DNA of 64,000 nt from Capitulum mitella (GCA_030062745.1 CP099840.1:30073006-30137005); one strand, 5' to 3'. Shown: positions 1-10,752, counted from the stretch's first letter. Notes: a model not told the origin generated them from the letters alone. Program-made: numbers and translations.

Positions 1-267
1 ACGGCAGTCAGACGGGACAGCCGGGCATTGGGCGGACTAGAGCAGCTCAACCTGCACACCTTTTCACACTCCACCTTCAGAGGCCAATCCCAAACAAAAT
101 AAAACAAGAACCCCATTTTCGTAGGAAAAATATTTGACTGGGAGGTAGAAAACGCTGCCAACCCCACGCCTTTTCAACCGAAAAAATAGGCTTGAAAGGG
201 ATTTAAAAATCAGCCAGTTTACAAAAGAAATGTATTGCAGCATAACACGACGAACATCTGCACGAAC
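1..267. other. COG1 intron 3 (partial), no feature seen
   Basis: Lies after the third recognised COG1 exon on the minus strand. A donor (GTTCGT on the minus strand) sits at 262-267. I see no further exon before the window edge, so the rest of COG1 must lie to the left of the window. Confidence 0.6.
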
Positions 268-413
268 CTGTAAAAATATACTGTGCGAGCATATGAAGCA
301 GCGCTGCAGTCAGCATCTCCTTCCTCTCAACCCTGAGCCACAGCGTCTCCGGCATGTCCATAAGTAGCTTCACCCGGGCGCCTATGTCGTACATTCTCCT
401 CTTCCTGTCCTGC
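268..413 (-). CDS. COG1: COG1 exon 3
   Basis: 146 nt. The minus-strand acceptor TTGCAG precedes 413 and the donor GTTCGT follows 268. It encodes the MYDIGARVKLLMDMPETLW block and then LTAALLHMLAQYIFT, aligned with the COG1 segment just after the first conserved helix. It accepts phase 2 from exon 2 and leaves one base of the next codon. Confidence 0.83.
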
Positions 414-3363
414 CTGCAACATCATCACCGACATCATCGCCTGTATTCCCCGCACCATCACCAAGATCACAAACATCCTGCAGGCAATATTTCCAGCACT
501 ACAGGTCTGTGGCAGGAGAGCTCACCTAGTTAGTCTTTTGCTTGCATTGAATCCTTTAATCCTGGTGTGTGTGCACCAGGCAGACAGCAGTACACCCCAG
601 TGTAGATGACTAAGTATCGATCCAAAGGCAATATCTTCTCTTCTGCCCAATCATTCGAGGTAGCAATAATGATTCCATTATTACTCTTACTTCCAATGAA
701 TCACCACAGACTGACTGTCACTTGTGAAATCGCCTTTTGGCCATACGTACCTGGCAATATCCTTGTCGTCCCGTCCCTTGAACCCAATGAGTCCCTGGTG
801 TTGCAGTAGGCTGCAGCCAGATTCAATCTGCTGGACATGGTTGCAGATCTTCTCTGCACATTTCTGCATATCTACTATGGAGTCAGCAGCCTCTATCAGG
901 TCTCGGTATCGTTCACTGAAAAAGGAGATGTCAGAATGTCCACAACCGTGTCAAAGGAGAAACACAAGTTAGAGCCGAAAAGTCCTTGTGAAGCTTCCAT
1001 GACACTTCAAGTAAAAGGAGATAAAAACTTGGTCAATTTTTCCACCATCCTGTCAATGCCCTAGAAGATCCGCAATCGCTTTTCAGTCGGTTTATGTCAT
1101 GGAACATGGGCCTTGATGTTTCCACTCCTTGGTAACTGTTGGGAGTTGTTTGGGAGCTATTTGGGAGCTGTTTGGACTGAATAGGTAAACTGCAAGTTCT
1201 CATATACAATATGAGCAGTCTAGGTCCTTACATTGAGAACTCAAATATTTGCCTTTGATGTAATGCTTCAAAGAACATCAAACATTCACTGGTTACTCTG
1301 CATTCTCTTAGTTCTGCTCATTTAGTTTTTTCAATGATTCCATCCAACTCATTTGCTAGGGCTGTGTTCGGGATCACAGCCCATGCTATGCAGAGCTTAT
1401 TGCACTGTCCTCGGCCTGACATCTGACTGCAGAATTGCACATAACGTTAAGTTGATCCGGCCACGGTGCATTCAGCGGCTTCGGACAGCCGGCAGCGCTG
1501 GAACGCCGCCGCCACCGCCGCTAGGGGAGTGAAAGCCGTGGCCAGTGTGGCCACCAGGGAGCGGCAACGGCGGTGTCCCGGCAATGCGGCCGCCAGCCAG
1601 TATCCGCGGTAGAATCCCAGCTATCGGCTTCTTTGGGGTAGGTCATGTGGGTATTGGTCCAAAGAGGGTCTCAAGATTTTGGGGGTGGGTTTTCCCTGTA
1701 TAAATGTGGGCACTGTGATTGTAAGTATGTTTGAACTGAGCTTTTTGTTTGGGATGTTAAAGTTGCTTGTACATTTCTTTACCTGTAACTTGTTGTAATT
1801 TGTAAATACATGGGATCCAAGTGATCACTTATCTTTTCTCCATTGTGCAGGGTACCAAGGCTGTCCTACAGTGAACGAACATTCATTCCCTACCCTGGCT
1901 GCTAATAACTATTGTGTGGCAGGCACTTAAAGAGTAAATGTCTATTGATTAAGACCCTTCACCTTGTAACGTGTCTAGGCCAGCGTGTGACAAGGGGTCT
2001 GTGGATACCTGAGGTACACCTTTCACAATAATGGCTGGCTTTGAGAGAAAAAACTATTCTGAATGTAAGGTATGATAAAATTGTGTGAACTGCTTGATTC
2101 CAGTTGCAAGCCATAGCACATACTGATATCTACCATTTCTTTCAGAGAAAGCAGTGGGGCATTAACCCTTCTTTTCAACACCTTGCTGAAGTGCAAAACC
2201 CTATGAAAAGCACCACCAAAAGACAAGCCTTAAAAACTGTTTCCTCCAACTGGGTGAGCATGCATCATCAGGTCCTCTCCAGACTACTGGCCCCCTCCCC
2301 AGCCATGCAGATATATAAGACAGTCCCACAAAGATGGCTGGAAGTTTGTGCCTTGAGCCACATACCAATCTACACAAGATGTAAGTAGCACAACCAGAGG
2401 AAGGTTGTGCTACTTACTCTGCTCACCCCTCTGGTTGGGCCCCACAAAGCAGCTGTTCCACCTTGCATCAGCCATCCCATCTGTTCTTTGCTAGGACTAA
2501 CCCTGAGTGGCCACTATGTGAGTGATTGTGAAGCAAGAGTGTGTGTTGCCTCCAGGGTTTTATGTAATAGTATTGCACGATATGTGTGGGTCACCCTATT
2601 ACTTTACTGGCAGAGGACCTTGCACAGCAGGATTGCAGGATCTGTGTACATTGTCCAATACTGGTCTAGGGCCACATGAGGCAGTACATTTCATTTCTAT
2701 GTGTTCTGTTCTATTTTTGCTTGAATTATCCTCTCCCTGTTCCAATGCATATTTCTGAACTATGTGGTCCAGTTCTTTAGCTGCCATGTAGACTGTGGTG
2801 CACCATATGATCTACTCTGATGATGAAAAAGTCCCACAAAATAATACTGTGCCTGGACTTTGCTCAACTAATAAAATGCCTTTCCTTACTTAAACTTATG
2901 GCATACAAGCTATTAAATGAGACATACAACTGACCAATTATTTGAGTCCATGGTGCAACAGTCACTACTTTCATAAAGTATTGTAATAACACAAACATAA
3001 GCCTTAGCACTCAATCAGTTACAATTATGGAATTATTCAATCTCAAATAAGGAGCAAGGAATAACTAGACAATCCTTTCACATCATTTCATCCATGGCAC
3101 AACAGCCTGAAGGAGAAAAATGACAACAATGCTAGAAGGGGTTCAAGCAAATAATTCAGGAAAATAACAATAAAGAAATAACAAATGCAAAACTTAAACA
3201 TTTCTTTAATTTCTGAAATACAGCTAAAAAAAAGTGGGCTTGAAACTCACCTGACCATGATCCTAAGCTCTTCCCTTTCTTTTTCAATACTTTGTCTTGT
3301 CTCCTCAAGTTTCCCCAAAATTTCTGGGACAGAGTTTTGTTCAAACAAAGCCTGGATGTCCAT
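268..3363 (-). CDS. COG1: COG1, conserved oligomeric Golgi complex subunit 1 (5' part, three exons, truncated by window edge)
   Basis: Minus-strand gene model join(3251-3363, 751-915, 268-413). COG1 is a subunit of the eight-part COG tethering complex on the cytosolic face of the Golgi, needed for retrograde vesicle tethering and glycosylation enzyme recycling. The predicted N-terminus contains ALFEQNSVPEI, EKEREELRIMV, ERYRDLIEAADSI and ARVKLLMDMPETLW, which match the order and spacing of the COG1 N-terminal (Vps51-type) region as I know it from vertebrates (ALFE..., KKEELRQMVGERYRDLIEAADTI, AQIKLLLEIPEKIW). Exon phases close exactly (2, 2, then 1). An in-frame TAG lies 15 nt upstream of the ATG, so the start at 3363 is the first possible one. 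About 138 residues are present of a protein usually near 950-1000. Coding GC content is much lower than in the neighbouring glutaminase gene. Confidence 0.88.
414..750 (-). other. COG1 intron 2
   Basis: 337-nt intron bounded by GTACGT and TTGCAG on the minus strand. No internal feature recognised. Confidence 0.8.
751..915 (-). CDS. COG1: COG1 exon 2
   Basis: 165 nt, with minus-strand acceptor CTTTTTCAG before 915 and donor GTACGT after 751. It encodes SERYRDLIEAADSIVDMQKC followed by AEKICNHVQQIESGC, the best conserved stretch of the COG1 N-terminal helix. The incoming split codon AG|T gives Ser where vertebrate COG1 has Gly. Confidence 0.88.
1361..1990 (+). mobile_element. Possible solo LTR or other retroelement promoter fragment
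   Basis: A GC-rich block (about 1455-1610) is followed by a TATA box (TATAAATG at 1699-1706) and then about 280 bp of U5-like T-rich sequence, ending near GTGTGACA at 1983-1990. It starts near TGTGTTCGGG. This resembles Ty3/gypsy LTR layout (TG...CA ends with an internal TATA). I found no clear target-site duplication, no primer-binding site and no second LTR, so this is tentative. A stray promoter-like segment is the alternative. Confidence 0.25.
2381..2417. repeat. Perfect 15-bp hairpin
   Basis: The left arm GTAAGTAGCACAACC (2381-2395) and right arm GGTTGTGCTACTTAC (2403-2417) are exact reverse complements separated by the 7-nt loop AGAGGAA. It may be the scar or centre of a palindromic element, or simply an intronic RNA hairpin. 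Confidence 0.85.
3251..3363 (-). CDS. COG1: COG1 exon 1 (coding part)
   Basis: 113 nt of coding sequence beginning at ATG (3361-3363) and ending at a GTGAGT donor. It encodes MDIQALFEQNSVPEILGKL and then EETRQSIEKEREELRIMV. An in-frame stop just upstream fixes the start. The 5' UTR and promoter should lie in about 3364-3600, where no TATA box is obvious. Confidence 0.85.
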
Positions 3364-3605
3364 CTTCCGTAGTGTTTCCTAAGATGTTTCTTACGTAGAT
3401 AAGATCCTACCTACCAACTATTTCGCCCAGTGCGAGCAAACAATGTCCTAAAGGAATTCGTTCTCCGCTAGCACTTGCTTGCAGTGTGTTCCTGCCACTA
3501 CCGGCTGAAGAGAAATAGTGGGTAACAACATAGCCCCATGATTAAAGAAACCACACAATGCTTTGGCTTCGTCTGTTTTGCCTGTTTGTTGTGAGTTAGC
3601 GCGCA

Positions 3606-3869
3606 CGCTATTTTAGGGTTTTGGGGTGCACAGCCTCTTGGGGTCAAGCGGGCTTGTCTTGAATCAAATCTTGCGTCTTGTCAGGCGTCATGTGTTTTGG
3701 CTTCAGCTCCTTGATTTACCTGTTTTGTACCAAACGCGCCAAATAGGATGATTATTATCAGCTGATGCCACCGTCAACAGCTTTTTTCTTTCTCAATGTC
3801 ACCCCAAAAGCGAAACACCGGGACATGCAAGGTTGTTCAATTGCCATGATGTGAGGCCCTAAAATAGCG
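3606..3869. mobile_element. Putative MITE bounded by a 13-bp perfect inverted repeat
   Basis: CGCTATTTTAGGG at 3606-3618 is repeated as its exact reverse complement CCCTAAAATAGCG at 3857-3869, 238 nt apart. Size and layout fit a miniature inverted-repeat element, but no target-site duplication is visible and no coding content is present. Confidence 0.4.
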
Positions 3870-4189
3870 GTACGTGATAACTGGCTGCCGCATGCTGAGC
3901 TGGCCATTATTTTTCTGAGCTTAAGACGCAGAAACTACCATCTTTGGGGACTCAAAGACAGGTGTAATAAGTTCGTTTTTAGGAGAGGATCAAAATGCTT
4001 TCGATAAACCCGATAGCTTTGTACGGGTTGTGAGAGGTTGCCCGTCCCCTTTTCTCCCTCTGAATAATACATGACATTTTCCCCCGACACTACACCCAAC
4101 TAGTTATTTCGAAACAGTATGGAAGGAATTTTCACGCGTCTTCACGCATGCTTATCAAAATCACGTTCGTGGAACGTCATGGTGATGTA

Positions 4190-4442
4190 CAGAGGCGTAT
4201 GCAGGATTTCGCTTACATGGGAAGGGCCGACATAACTCAAAAATTTCCGCCGAAAATCCAGTTTAGCGCGCCGCAGGCATGCCAAATTTCTTGCATGGCG
4301 TACAACATCTTTGTTCTCGATTTACTTGCGTGTATCTGCCTACCTCGCGTTTTTGCTGTCGGCATTTATTTACATGATATGCATGTCATACATTTCAGAA
4401 GGGGAACATATTTCCCCTGTACCCCCTTGAATACGCCACTAG
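4190..4442. mobile_element. TA-flanked MITE (Tc1/mariner-like terminal layout)
   Basis: The left end CAGAGGCGTATGC is matched by the right end GAATACGCCACTAG; the reverse complement of the right end aligns with the left with one mismatch and one extra base (GGCGTAT core). Both ends are flanked by TA (4188-4189 and 4443-4444), the usual target duplication of TA-specific transposons. It is 253 bp with no transposase, so a non-autonomous copy. Confidence 0.6.
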
Positions 4443-5078
4443 TAAGGACGCGGAAAGCGTGGAGGGCAGCGGCCACCCATTTTCTTTGCCCCCTCATCCG
4501 TGTTGGAGTTCCTGCGCCCCTGGACACTGGTCATGTGGCTAACATACCCAAGCACCGTACGCATTCTGCAGATGTTCTGCATAAGCGATCAAACAGTACT
4601 CATTCCTTGCACACAGCTGCACGATGTGCGGTAATATACGACGAAAGATAAAACGTCTGAAGAACCTGCGAAAGTGGCCAAACCGACCTGTTTCTATTTA
4701 TTCGTTATGGAATGGTTTGCCACGGTGCTTTCAGATCAGTCCACGCCAAAGTGTCTGTTGCATAGACTGCTGCCTACACCCGGCCGCACAATTCCACAAT
4801 CTATTGTCAAGAAATATTTGTTCAATAATATAAGAAAGTTCTTGGAACACAAAAGGATATGGCCGAAGACATCCTAAAACTAGTATCGCCGACCAGGATA
4901 TCTGACAGTTCCTTTCCAATTACTGTCATTGGCTTCATATTAAAATCCCTTAAAGGTGTGGAGAGAGGGAGCTAGACAATCCTACTCCCCAAGGATGTCC
5001 AGGCATGCAACAGGATATCGGTCACCTGGCAACACAAGACATGCGGAAAGCAGCTTAGTTATCTGTATGCTGGCATAG

Positions 5079-5084
5079 TTTATT
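5079..5084 (-). terminator. Candidate poly(A) signal for the C8orf76-like gene
   Basis: TTTATT on the plus strand reads AATAAA on the minus strand, about 350 nt past the stop codon. A GT-rich stretch (TGTCTTGTGTTG) follows at a typical distance, which fits a cleavage site just left of it. Confidence 0.5.
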
Positions 5085-5431
5085 GCACAACTTGTGACTG
5101 ATCACCATCCTCTGCGACATCCACATGTGTAGGCCTCATAGCACAGCATCCAGGGGAACAATGAAACATGAGATAATGAAGATGCAATGGAAGGTTAGTT
5201 ATACTTACACGCAACACACTTCGATATGACGTAGAAATGAGAGCACAAAAGCTTCATGATCATGCTTGACCAAAACCTGAGTAAACGTAAGCGTCCGTAT
5301 TTGACAGTGAAGAATGGGAAAGTAGACATGCCTCATTTTCTTTCGACATCGCCGTAACTGGCGACGTGGAAAACCAGTCTATCGCGTTCAAAACTTCGTG
5401 GCTTCCGAGACCAACACAGTTTTGCCAACAG

Positions 5432-6304
5432 CTAGATGAAATCTAACCACTTTCTTTCAAACTCTTCGCATGGCACGTTCCACTGCACAGCACCGTCCAC
5501 CTTCTCCTGGAACTTCGAGCTGCCACGGTCCACAAACACTTCCTCCCCGTCGCCGACGGGCCCGGCGCCGCCGCCGACGCCGCACAGCCGCAGCCGCAGC
5601 CGCTCGCGCAGTTCGTCGGTCGCCAGCGGCGCTGTCCGCAGCTCGGCGTCCACATCGTCCAGGCGGCGGGCGGCCGCCTCCGCCACGAACGAGCGGGCGG
5701 CGCGCGCCGTCTCGGCCAGCGCCGCGCGCGCCCACAGCAGGGCGGCCAGCCGCAGCCGGCCGCAGCGCTCCTGACCGGCCGCCGCCAGCGCCCGGTACGT
5801 GTCGGCCAGCGCCAGCCAGGCCAGCGGGCTCTGCTCGTCGGCGGCCACGGCCGCCTGGCGCAGCGGCAGACTGAGCTCGGGCCGGCCCAGCCGCTCGTGC
5901 GTGTCGGCCGCCAGCTGCGACCAGACCAGCTGGTGGTCGCGGCTGACAAGCAGCGGCCGGCTGCGCTCCAGCAGCGGCAGCGCCTCGGCCGGCCGGCCCA
6001 GCCGCAGCAGGCAGCGCGCACAGCTGTCCAGCAGCTCGCGCCGGCTAGCGCCGGTCTTCACACCCTGGTCTAGCAGTGGGCGGAACGCAGTCAGCGCGTC
6101 CTCGTACCGGCCCTCGACACAAAGCTTGTTAGCTTTGAAGAATAGGTTGACTTGGGACTCATCAGCTGGATCCAAATGGTGTGTGTTTTCATACCACTTT
6201 GCATTTTCAAACTTTGGCACATAGTCACTAACTGCACTTTCAGAATGCAATGGAGAACTGTCATTTTCAAGATCATCATCACTGAACTGCAAGTGCAGAT
6301 CCAT
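5432..6304 (-). CDS. C8orf76: C8orf76-like TPR protein, 290 residues
   Basis: Uninterrupted reading frame from ATG at 6304 to TAG at 5432-5434. An acidic N-terminus (FSDDDLENDSS, residues 7-17) is followed by KWYEN (36-40), then about three TPR-like helical repeats: 53-80 (VEGRYEDALTAF), 92-120 (LLRLGRPAEALPLLE) and 125-155. The C-terminus reads CEEFERKWLDFI. Human C8orf76 has the same order as I know it: WFYEE, a GDLAYRRQEYQKAL repeat, a cluster of TPR-like repeats, and a C-terminal SSEEFEDKWF motif. The human protein is about 90 residues longer, mostly between the repeats and the C-terminal motif. Function in this family is not established. I chose the Met at 6304 because it gives the N-terminal length seen in homologues; a longer frame upstream begins only at GTG. 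The gene is divergent from glutaminase. Confidence 0.68.
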   Translation of the reverse strand: MDLHLQFSDDDLENDSSPLHSESAVSDYVPKFENAKWYENTHHLDPADESQVNLFFKANKLCVEGRYEDALTAFRPLLDQGVKTGASRRELLDSCARCLLRLGRPAEALPLLERSRPLLVSRDHQLVWSQLAADTHERLGRPELSLPLRQAAVAADEQSPLAWLALADTYRALAAAGQERCGRLRLAALLWARAALAETARAARSFVAEAAARRLDDVDAELRTAPLATDELRERLRLRLCGVGGGAGPVGDGEEVFVDRGSSKFQEKVDGAVQWNVPCEEFERKWLDFI

Positions 6305-6330
6305 ATTTCTGCCAGCTGAAACATGAGGGC
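6305..6330 (-). other. Candidate 3' splice site in the 5' UTR of the C8orf76-like gene
   Basis: On the minus strand CATGTTTCAG ends at 6316, 11 nt before the chosen ATG, suggesting that the coding exon is preceded by a spliced 5' UTR. Matching donors are not certain; GTATCAG|GTACAT (about 7728) and TTATCAG|GTAAAC (about 7820) on the minus strand are candidates. Confidence 0.35.
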
Positions 6331-8690
6331 ATATATCAGATACATCAACAGTACATTGCACAATTTGAGTCATGGGTCCCACCTTCATACATCTGTTTTC
6401 CACTTATGCTGTGTGGTATCCAATGTGCTCTGGTGGAATGTGTGCAAAGGAAATGTTAAAAGATGAATTATATTCATCATAGTGGAAAAAATGATAATGA
6501 TAAAGCCCTATGGCATGAGGAATTGTCAACAATATGCTATCATAATGCAATTATGAGAACATTAAACAAAACATGAGTTAGACATATTTTCATTTGTGTG
6601 GATGTTGGTTACTTGACATGCCAGACTGATTGCATGGAAGCCAGAAATAAGCTTAAAATAAAGAGCACACCTTATGATAATTCCAAATGATATAGAATAA
6701 TAAAAAAATGCATCCATGTGACTAAAGAAATGCAACTGGACTACAGACACCTCAGTCCCAGATTGTAAAACAAGGTAGGTTCTAATAAGGTCCACTCAGA
6801 GCTGTGCCAATGACTGCTGGTGTGCAGTTCTTTCATCTGGTGCATAATGGGCAGTTTTAATGTGTGCCAGTGCCGATTAGAATGGATATGTAACAAAACA
6901 AAAATGCAAGGATTGCTAGAAACACTATGCAACCCTTGAACCATAAGCATCAGTTCTCAATGATGAAACCCTGCCAAATCTTGAGTAAATACTTGCCATA
7001 ATTTGCAATGTGGCTTCAGTCCAAACACAAGAGATTTTATTCCACAATCATTACTTGCTTTTCTGACTTCTTAAGTGCTGGTAAATCCCCTTTCTGCCAA
7101 TGCAATATACTGACTTTCTGGGATTTTTCAATTTTAATGTCATGCCAAATGAGAATATTTACTCTACAGTTTGCCTGCTTTGAAGCAACATGCCAAATAT
7201 ACTCATGATGGCTCTACCTTGACTTACACTTTTACCATGGCACAAATAAAGATAGTAACATTGGGATTGAGCAAATATCAATAGTTGCAGTTCAGGATCA
7301 TTTTCAAATACAAAATGACCACAGTGCCTCAAGATTTTCATTAATGAATACAGGGTGCTTTACAATTGCAAACACATAATTCAAAACAGACCATGCACGT
7401 CAGAGACGAAGCTAAGCGGGGACACGGGGGCCATGGCGCCCTAAGCCAAATGGTCTACAACAGATATATAGTGATTTTGTATGAATATGGAATAGTGATC
7501 ATATACATAATACAAAAGCAAATAGTATGTGTTTTCCTGTGCATTAAATATGGGACAAATTACAATTGGGTGAACTACACAAAAATGCCATTTTTCCTAA
7601 CACATTACAAAATCTGGCGATCCACCTCTGGAGGAAACTCCTGGCTGCGTGCCTAATGCATGTACCTTTCAGAAAAGATTCGCACAAAAATGGAAAAAAA
7701 ACACATTTACGGTAGTATATTTATGTACCTGATACCGTAAACCACTTCATCTCAGTATTCGGCAACTAAGGGAATGATCACATGTCGCAGACAAAAGTGT
7801 TCGGGAAACAAATGTTTACCTGATAAACAGTAACTTTTACGCGCTCAACATATCAGGTGAACCCCTGACTTGAGGGTCACGGAGTACGCATGCGGCGCCA
7901 GCTAAAATGTATGCGACCCTGTGGTGATTTGGATAACATTCTCAGATGTATCACCTTTCATTTCTTGAAAAGTCGCATGCGAGGCACATCATCTGAGTCA
8001 AAACACCTTGATTTAAATCTTGTTATTTTGGCGCCAGTGCGGCAAAAGCTGCGCAGCTCTCGAGAACGTGAAAACGCTGATTGCCGTATGACGAGGCAAA
8101 AAAAAATGACTGAAGCGTCTGGGCGCATGAGCGCAAGAAGCTGTGAGTCCTGAACAACAAACAAGGGAAAACGCGAACGTGGAAGTCTGTATCAGTAATT
8201 TCATATTCCGTTTTAATCAGTTTTGCGTTACGCCTATGTAGTTCTCGCTTTCGAAAGAAATACTCCACGTTGAATTTCGACAAGGAAGCAGTCTGCTGCA
8301 CTGCTTAAAGTGAGTGCGAGACGCAGTTATCCATGCTTCCTCGTGATACCTGGCCGGACAGATATCTAAAACCATCCTTAGATCGTCCAAACCCCAAGGA
8401 AATGAGATTTTCAAGCAAGGCCAAGATCCAAAAATAATGACCGTTCGAACTAAGGCAAACATTAGTGGGTGCTTAACTCCATTTTTGTGGATTTCCACTG
8501 ACGACCATCGAAGTTTTTATCGTCGTGGTTGGGGCTGTGTGGATGAAGCATGTGGTGCTACCCCTGGCTTATCGGAACGTGACGTGTTCCATGTTATGGG
8601 AACACCACTTTTGCTCGCATTTTCGTACGGCAGTCTGCCAGCATGTGAAGGTATTTCTCTAGGGAATTCCTTGCGTCAGTGATGTTTTGC
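6331..8690. other. Intergenic space between divergent C8orf76-like and GLS genes
   Basis: AT-rich, without a convincing gene. It probably contains the 5' UTR exon or exons and promoter of the minus-strand gene. The short ORFs here lack recognisable domains. Confidence 0.55.
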
Positions 8691-9107
8691 CACGTGGAGC
8701 CGCCTCCTTCCGCGCCCACGAGGGGCATCCCACGCGGTGCTTTCGCCGAGCCGGCGATGACGTCATGACACGTCACAGGACACACCCACGGCCGGGCGGT
8801 ATCGACCTGCGCGGAGCGGCGCCGGGGCGCAGGCCGGACGCGGCAGACAGCGGTGGACACGGACGCCGGCCGCCGCCTCCTGGCTGAGTCGCTGACTGGC
8901 GGCGTGAGCGGGGCTATTTTGGCCGCAGGTGACGCGTCTGGCGGCGGCGGCGTGCGGCCAGTCTCAGCCGACCGGCCAGCGGCGTCAGCGGCCCGCCTGC
9001 GCGGAGCGCGCCTCTCCCGGCTCACGCGGCTCGGACGGAGCCGGCGTCGACAGGGAGAGCGAGAGAGAGCCGAGCCTCCAGTCCCGCCCGGCGCGTACCG
9101 CTGAGCG
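8691..9107 (+). promoter_or_regulatory. GLS promoter and 5' UTR (GC-rich, with CRE)
   Basis: GC content rises sharply from about 8690. A palindromic CRE, TGACGTCA, lies at 8758-8765 and is followed by a second half-site (ACGTCAC). No TATA box is seen, which fits a CpG-rich housekeeping promoter. The transcription start cannot be fixed from sequence alone. Confidence 0.5.
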
Positions 9108-9311
9108 ATGCTGCAGCGTTCGTCAGCGGTGCTGCGCGTGCTGCGCCAGCACCGGGCACTGTCTCCCGGCGGCGGCTTGTCGGCGGTCGGCGGCCGGCCG
9201 GCCAGCACGCCGAACAGCCCGAGCCGGCCGGCCGGCCGTTGTGCCGCCCTGCTGCCGCCGTTGCCGCCACTCAGCACCGCCAGGAGGTGCCACAGCCTCT
9301 CCGACGTCAAT
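9108..9311 (+). CDS. GLS: GLS exon 1 (mitochondrial presequence)
   Basis: 204 nt, ATG to a GTAAGT donor, ending in phase 0. It encodes [20 protein letters not shown] and then a Gly/Pro/Ala/Arg-rich stretch ending CHSLSDVN. Positive charge and lack of acids in the first 60 residues fit a mitochondrial targeting peptide. The assignment rests on position, phase and charge rather than conservation. Confidence 0.82.
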
Positions 9312-10752
9312 GTAAGTCGCCCGCGGCCGCCGGCTGGTGCCGTTTAGCGGGAGGGTGGACCGCTCCCGTCTGACCACTGTACCTGCTGCGCTGATACCGT
9401 GGAAAGACTTGTTCCCATCAACAGCGCAGAGGTGTGTCCGACAGGGCAGATGTGTTGCATGATGGCTTTTAATTGTTCCTGGGCCCAACAGGTCGTTTGT
9501 CTTCACACATTGGACCGTATACCGGATAAATGCGGAGCGGTTTTCCCGGAAATGTTTTTCGTGCTTGTTGCCCTATCACTGGAAAGGACGTCTCCTGACC
9601 GCACACTGGCCATTCTGTTCCAAACTGATGGGTGTCTCGTCTGCACTGACCGTGTCTGTCGTCCCATATAGAAAGGCGTGACCTATACTGACCGTCCCAG
9701 GAGGATGTCTGACCTGTTCTGACCGTCCCGTCCCGTACAGGAGGGTGGCTGACCTGCATTGACCGTCCCGTCCCGTGCAGGAGAGTGGCTGACCTGTACT
9801 GACCGTCCTGTCCCATGCAGGATATTGTCTGACCTGCACTTGACCTCCCATTCCGTACAGGAGGGTGTCTGACCCGTAATGACCATCCCGTCCCATGCAG
9901 GAGGGTGACTGACGTGTAATGACTGCTTCCGTATGGAACTGAGAATTCGGATTTATATATTCGAGTATTCGGCCGAATACTCGGATTCGGCGAATGTTCG
10001 GACCCTGATATCAAGAATCGGATGTTCGCCGAATATTCGGCGAAAATGGCTACTTGTTCATACCGATATCCACCGAATATTCGAATGTCAACCGAGCATT
10101 CGAATACTTTTTTGCATTTCGCTGCGGGATCTGAAGTAATATATGCACCAGATTATACGTAACCAAGTGGAATGCTAATCGAGGCACTGCGTGCCGTTTT
10201 TTGGCTTCTGTCCAACATTCTGGATGAAAGCAATGCTGCGTGTGACACGATTGAGATTTGCTGCCCGCCGTCTCCAGTGAAGCATGGCTTTGCCCATCAT
10301 ATTTTGTGGGGAGATGGGTAGCCTCGAGAATGATCTGACATTTGTTCCTTGTCTGGCAACGACGGGCAGGCTCTGGGACGAGATGAGTGTGTGATTGGAG
10401 CTGGTCTCTGCCATAAAGTACATGTTGGCCTGTTTATACCGTCTCTTATTTTTGTCCGTTGAGAGGAATACAGAGAAATAGCCGGTCTTTCAGCACTTTA
10501 ATTAGAATTGTGTGTGCAAGAAGCCTTGCACATGTGTTGATTTTCTAGAGTAACTGCGACACCGGAAGCCCCTCGCAGACTGCCCTGGCGAGTCAAAGTC
10601 CAAATTGCCTTCGATGAAGTCAAAGTCCAAAATGCCGTTGATGATGGTGATGATGACGATGACGATGACGATGACGATGGTGGTGATGGTAATGGTGATG
10701 GTGATAGTGATGGTGATGGTGACGGTGATGATGAGTGATGATGATGATGATA

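Larger units (their letters stand above)
916..3250 (-). other. COG1 intron 1
   Basis: 2.3-kb intron. It holds short imperfect repeats around 1137-1177 (TTTGGGAGCTG-like units), a possible solo LTR (about 1361-1990) and a perfect 15-bp hairpin (2381-2417). The plus-strand ORFs here carry no recognisable protein signature. Confidence 0.7.
3364..5078. other. Intergenic region between COG1 and the C8orf76-like gene
   Basis: Holds the COG1 promoter side, an inverted repeat pair (3606-3618 and 3857-3869) and a TA-flanked MITE (4190-4442). An open frame at 4148-4651 overlaps the MITE and has no recognisable domain. Confidence 0.6.

Noticed and set aside
5443-6021. 192-codon frame overlapping the C8orf76-like gene
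   Set aside because: A shadow of the real coding frame in GC-rich codons; Arg/Trp/Cys-heavy product.
7205-7341. Minus-strand frame MKILRHCGHFVFENDPEL... ending at a GTAAGT as an upstream exon of the C8orf76-like gene
   Set aside because: Its exit phase does not fit the entry phase of the downstream exon, and homologues need no further N-terminal sequence.
7366-7460. Structured GC-rich stretch considered as a tRNA or small RNA
   Set aside because: No A- and B-box pair or cloverleaf could be formed convincingly.
8594-9310. 238-codon minus-strand frame over GLS exon 1 and its promoter
   Set aside because: Antisense shadow in GC-rich promoter DNA with no recognisable motif.
9469-10014. 181-codon minus-strand frame with repeated GRDGQYRS-like blocks
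   Set aside because: Translation of the 40-bp minisatellite. The 40-bp unit is not a multiple of three, so the protein repeat cycles through frames.
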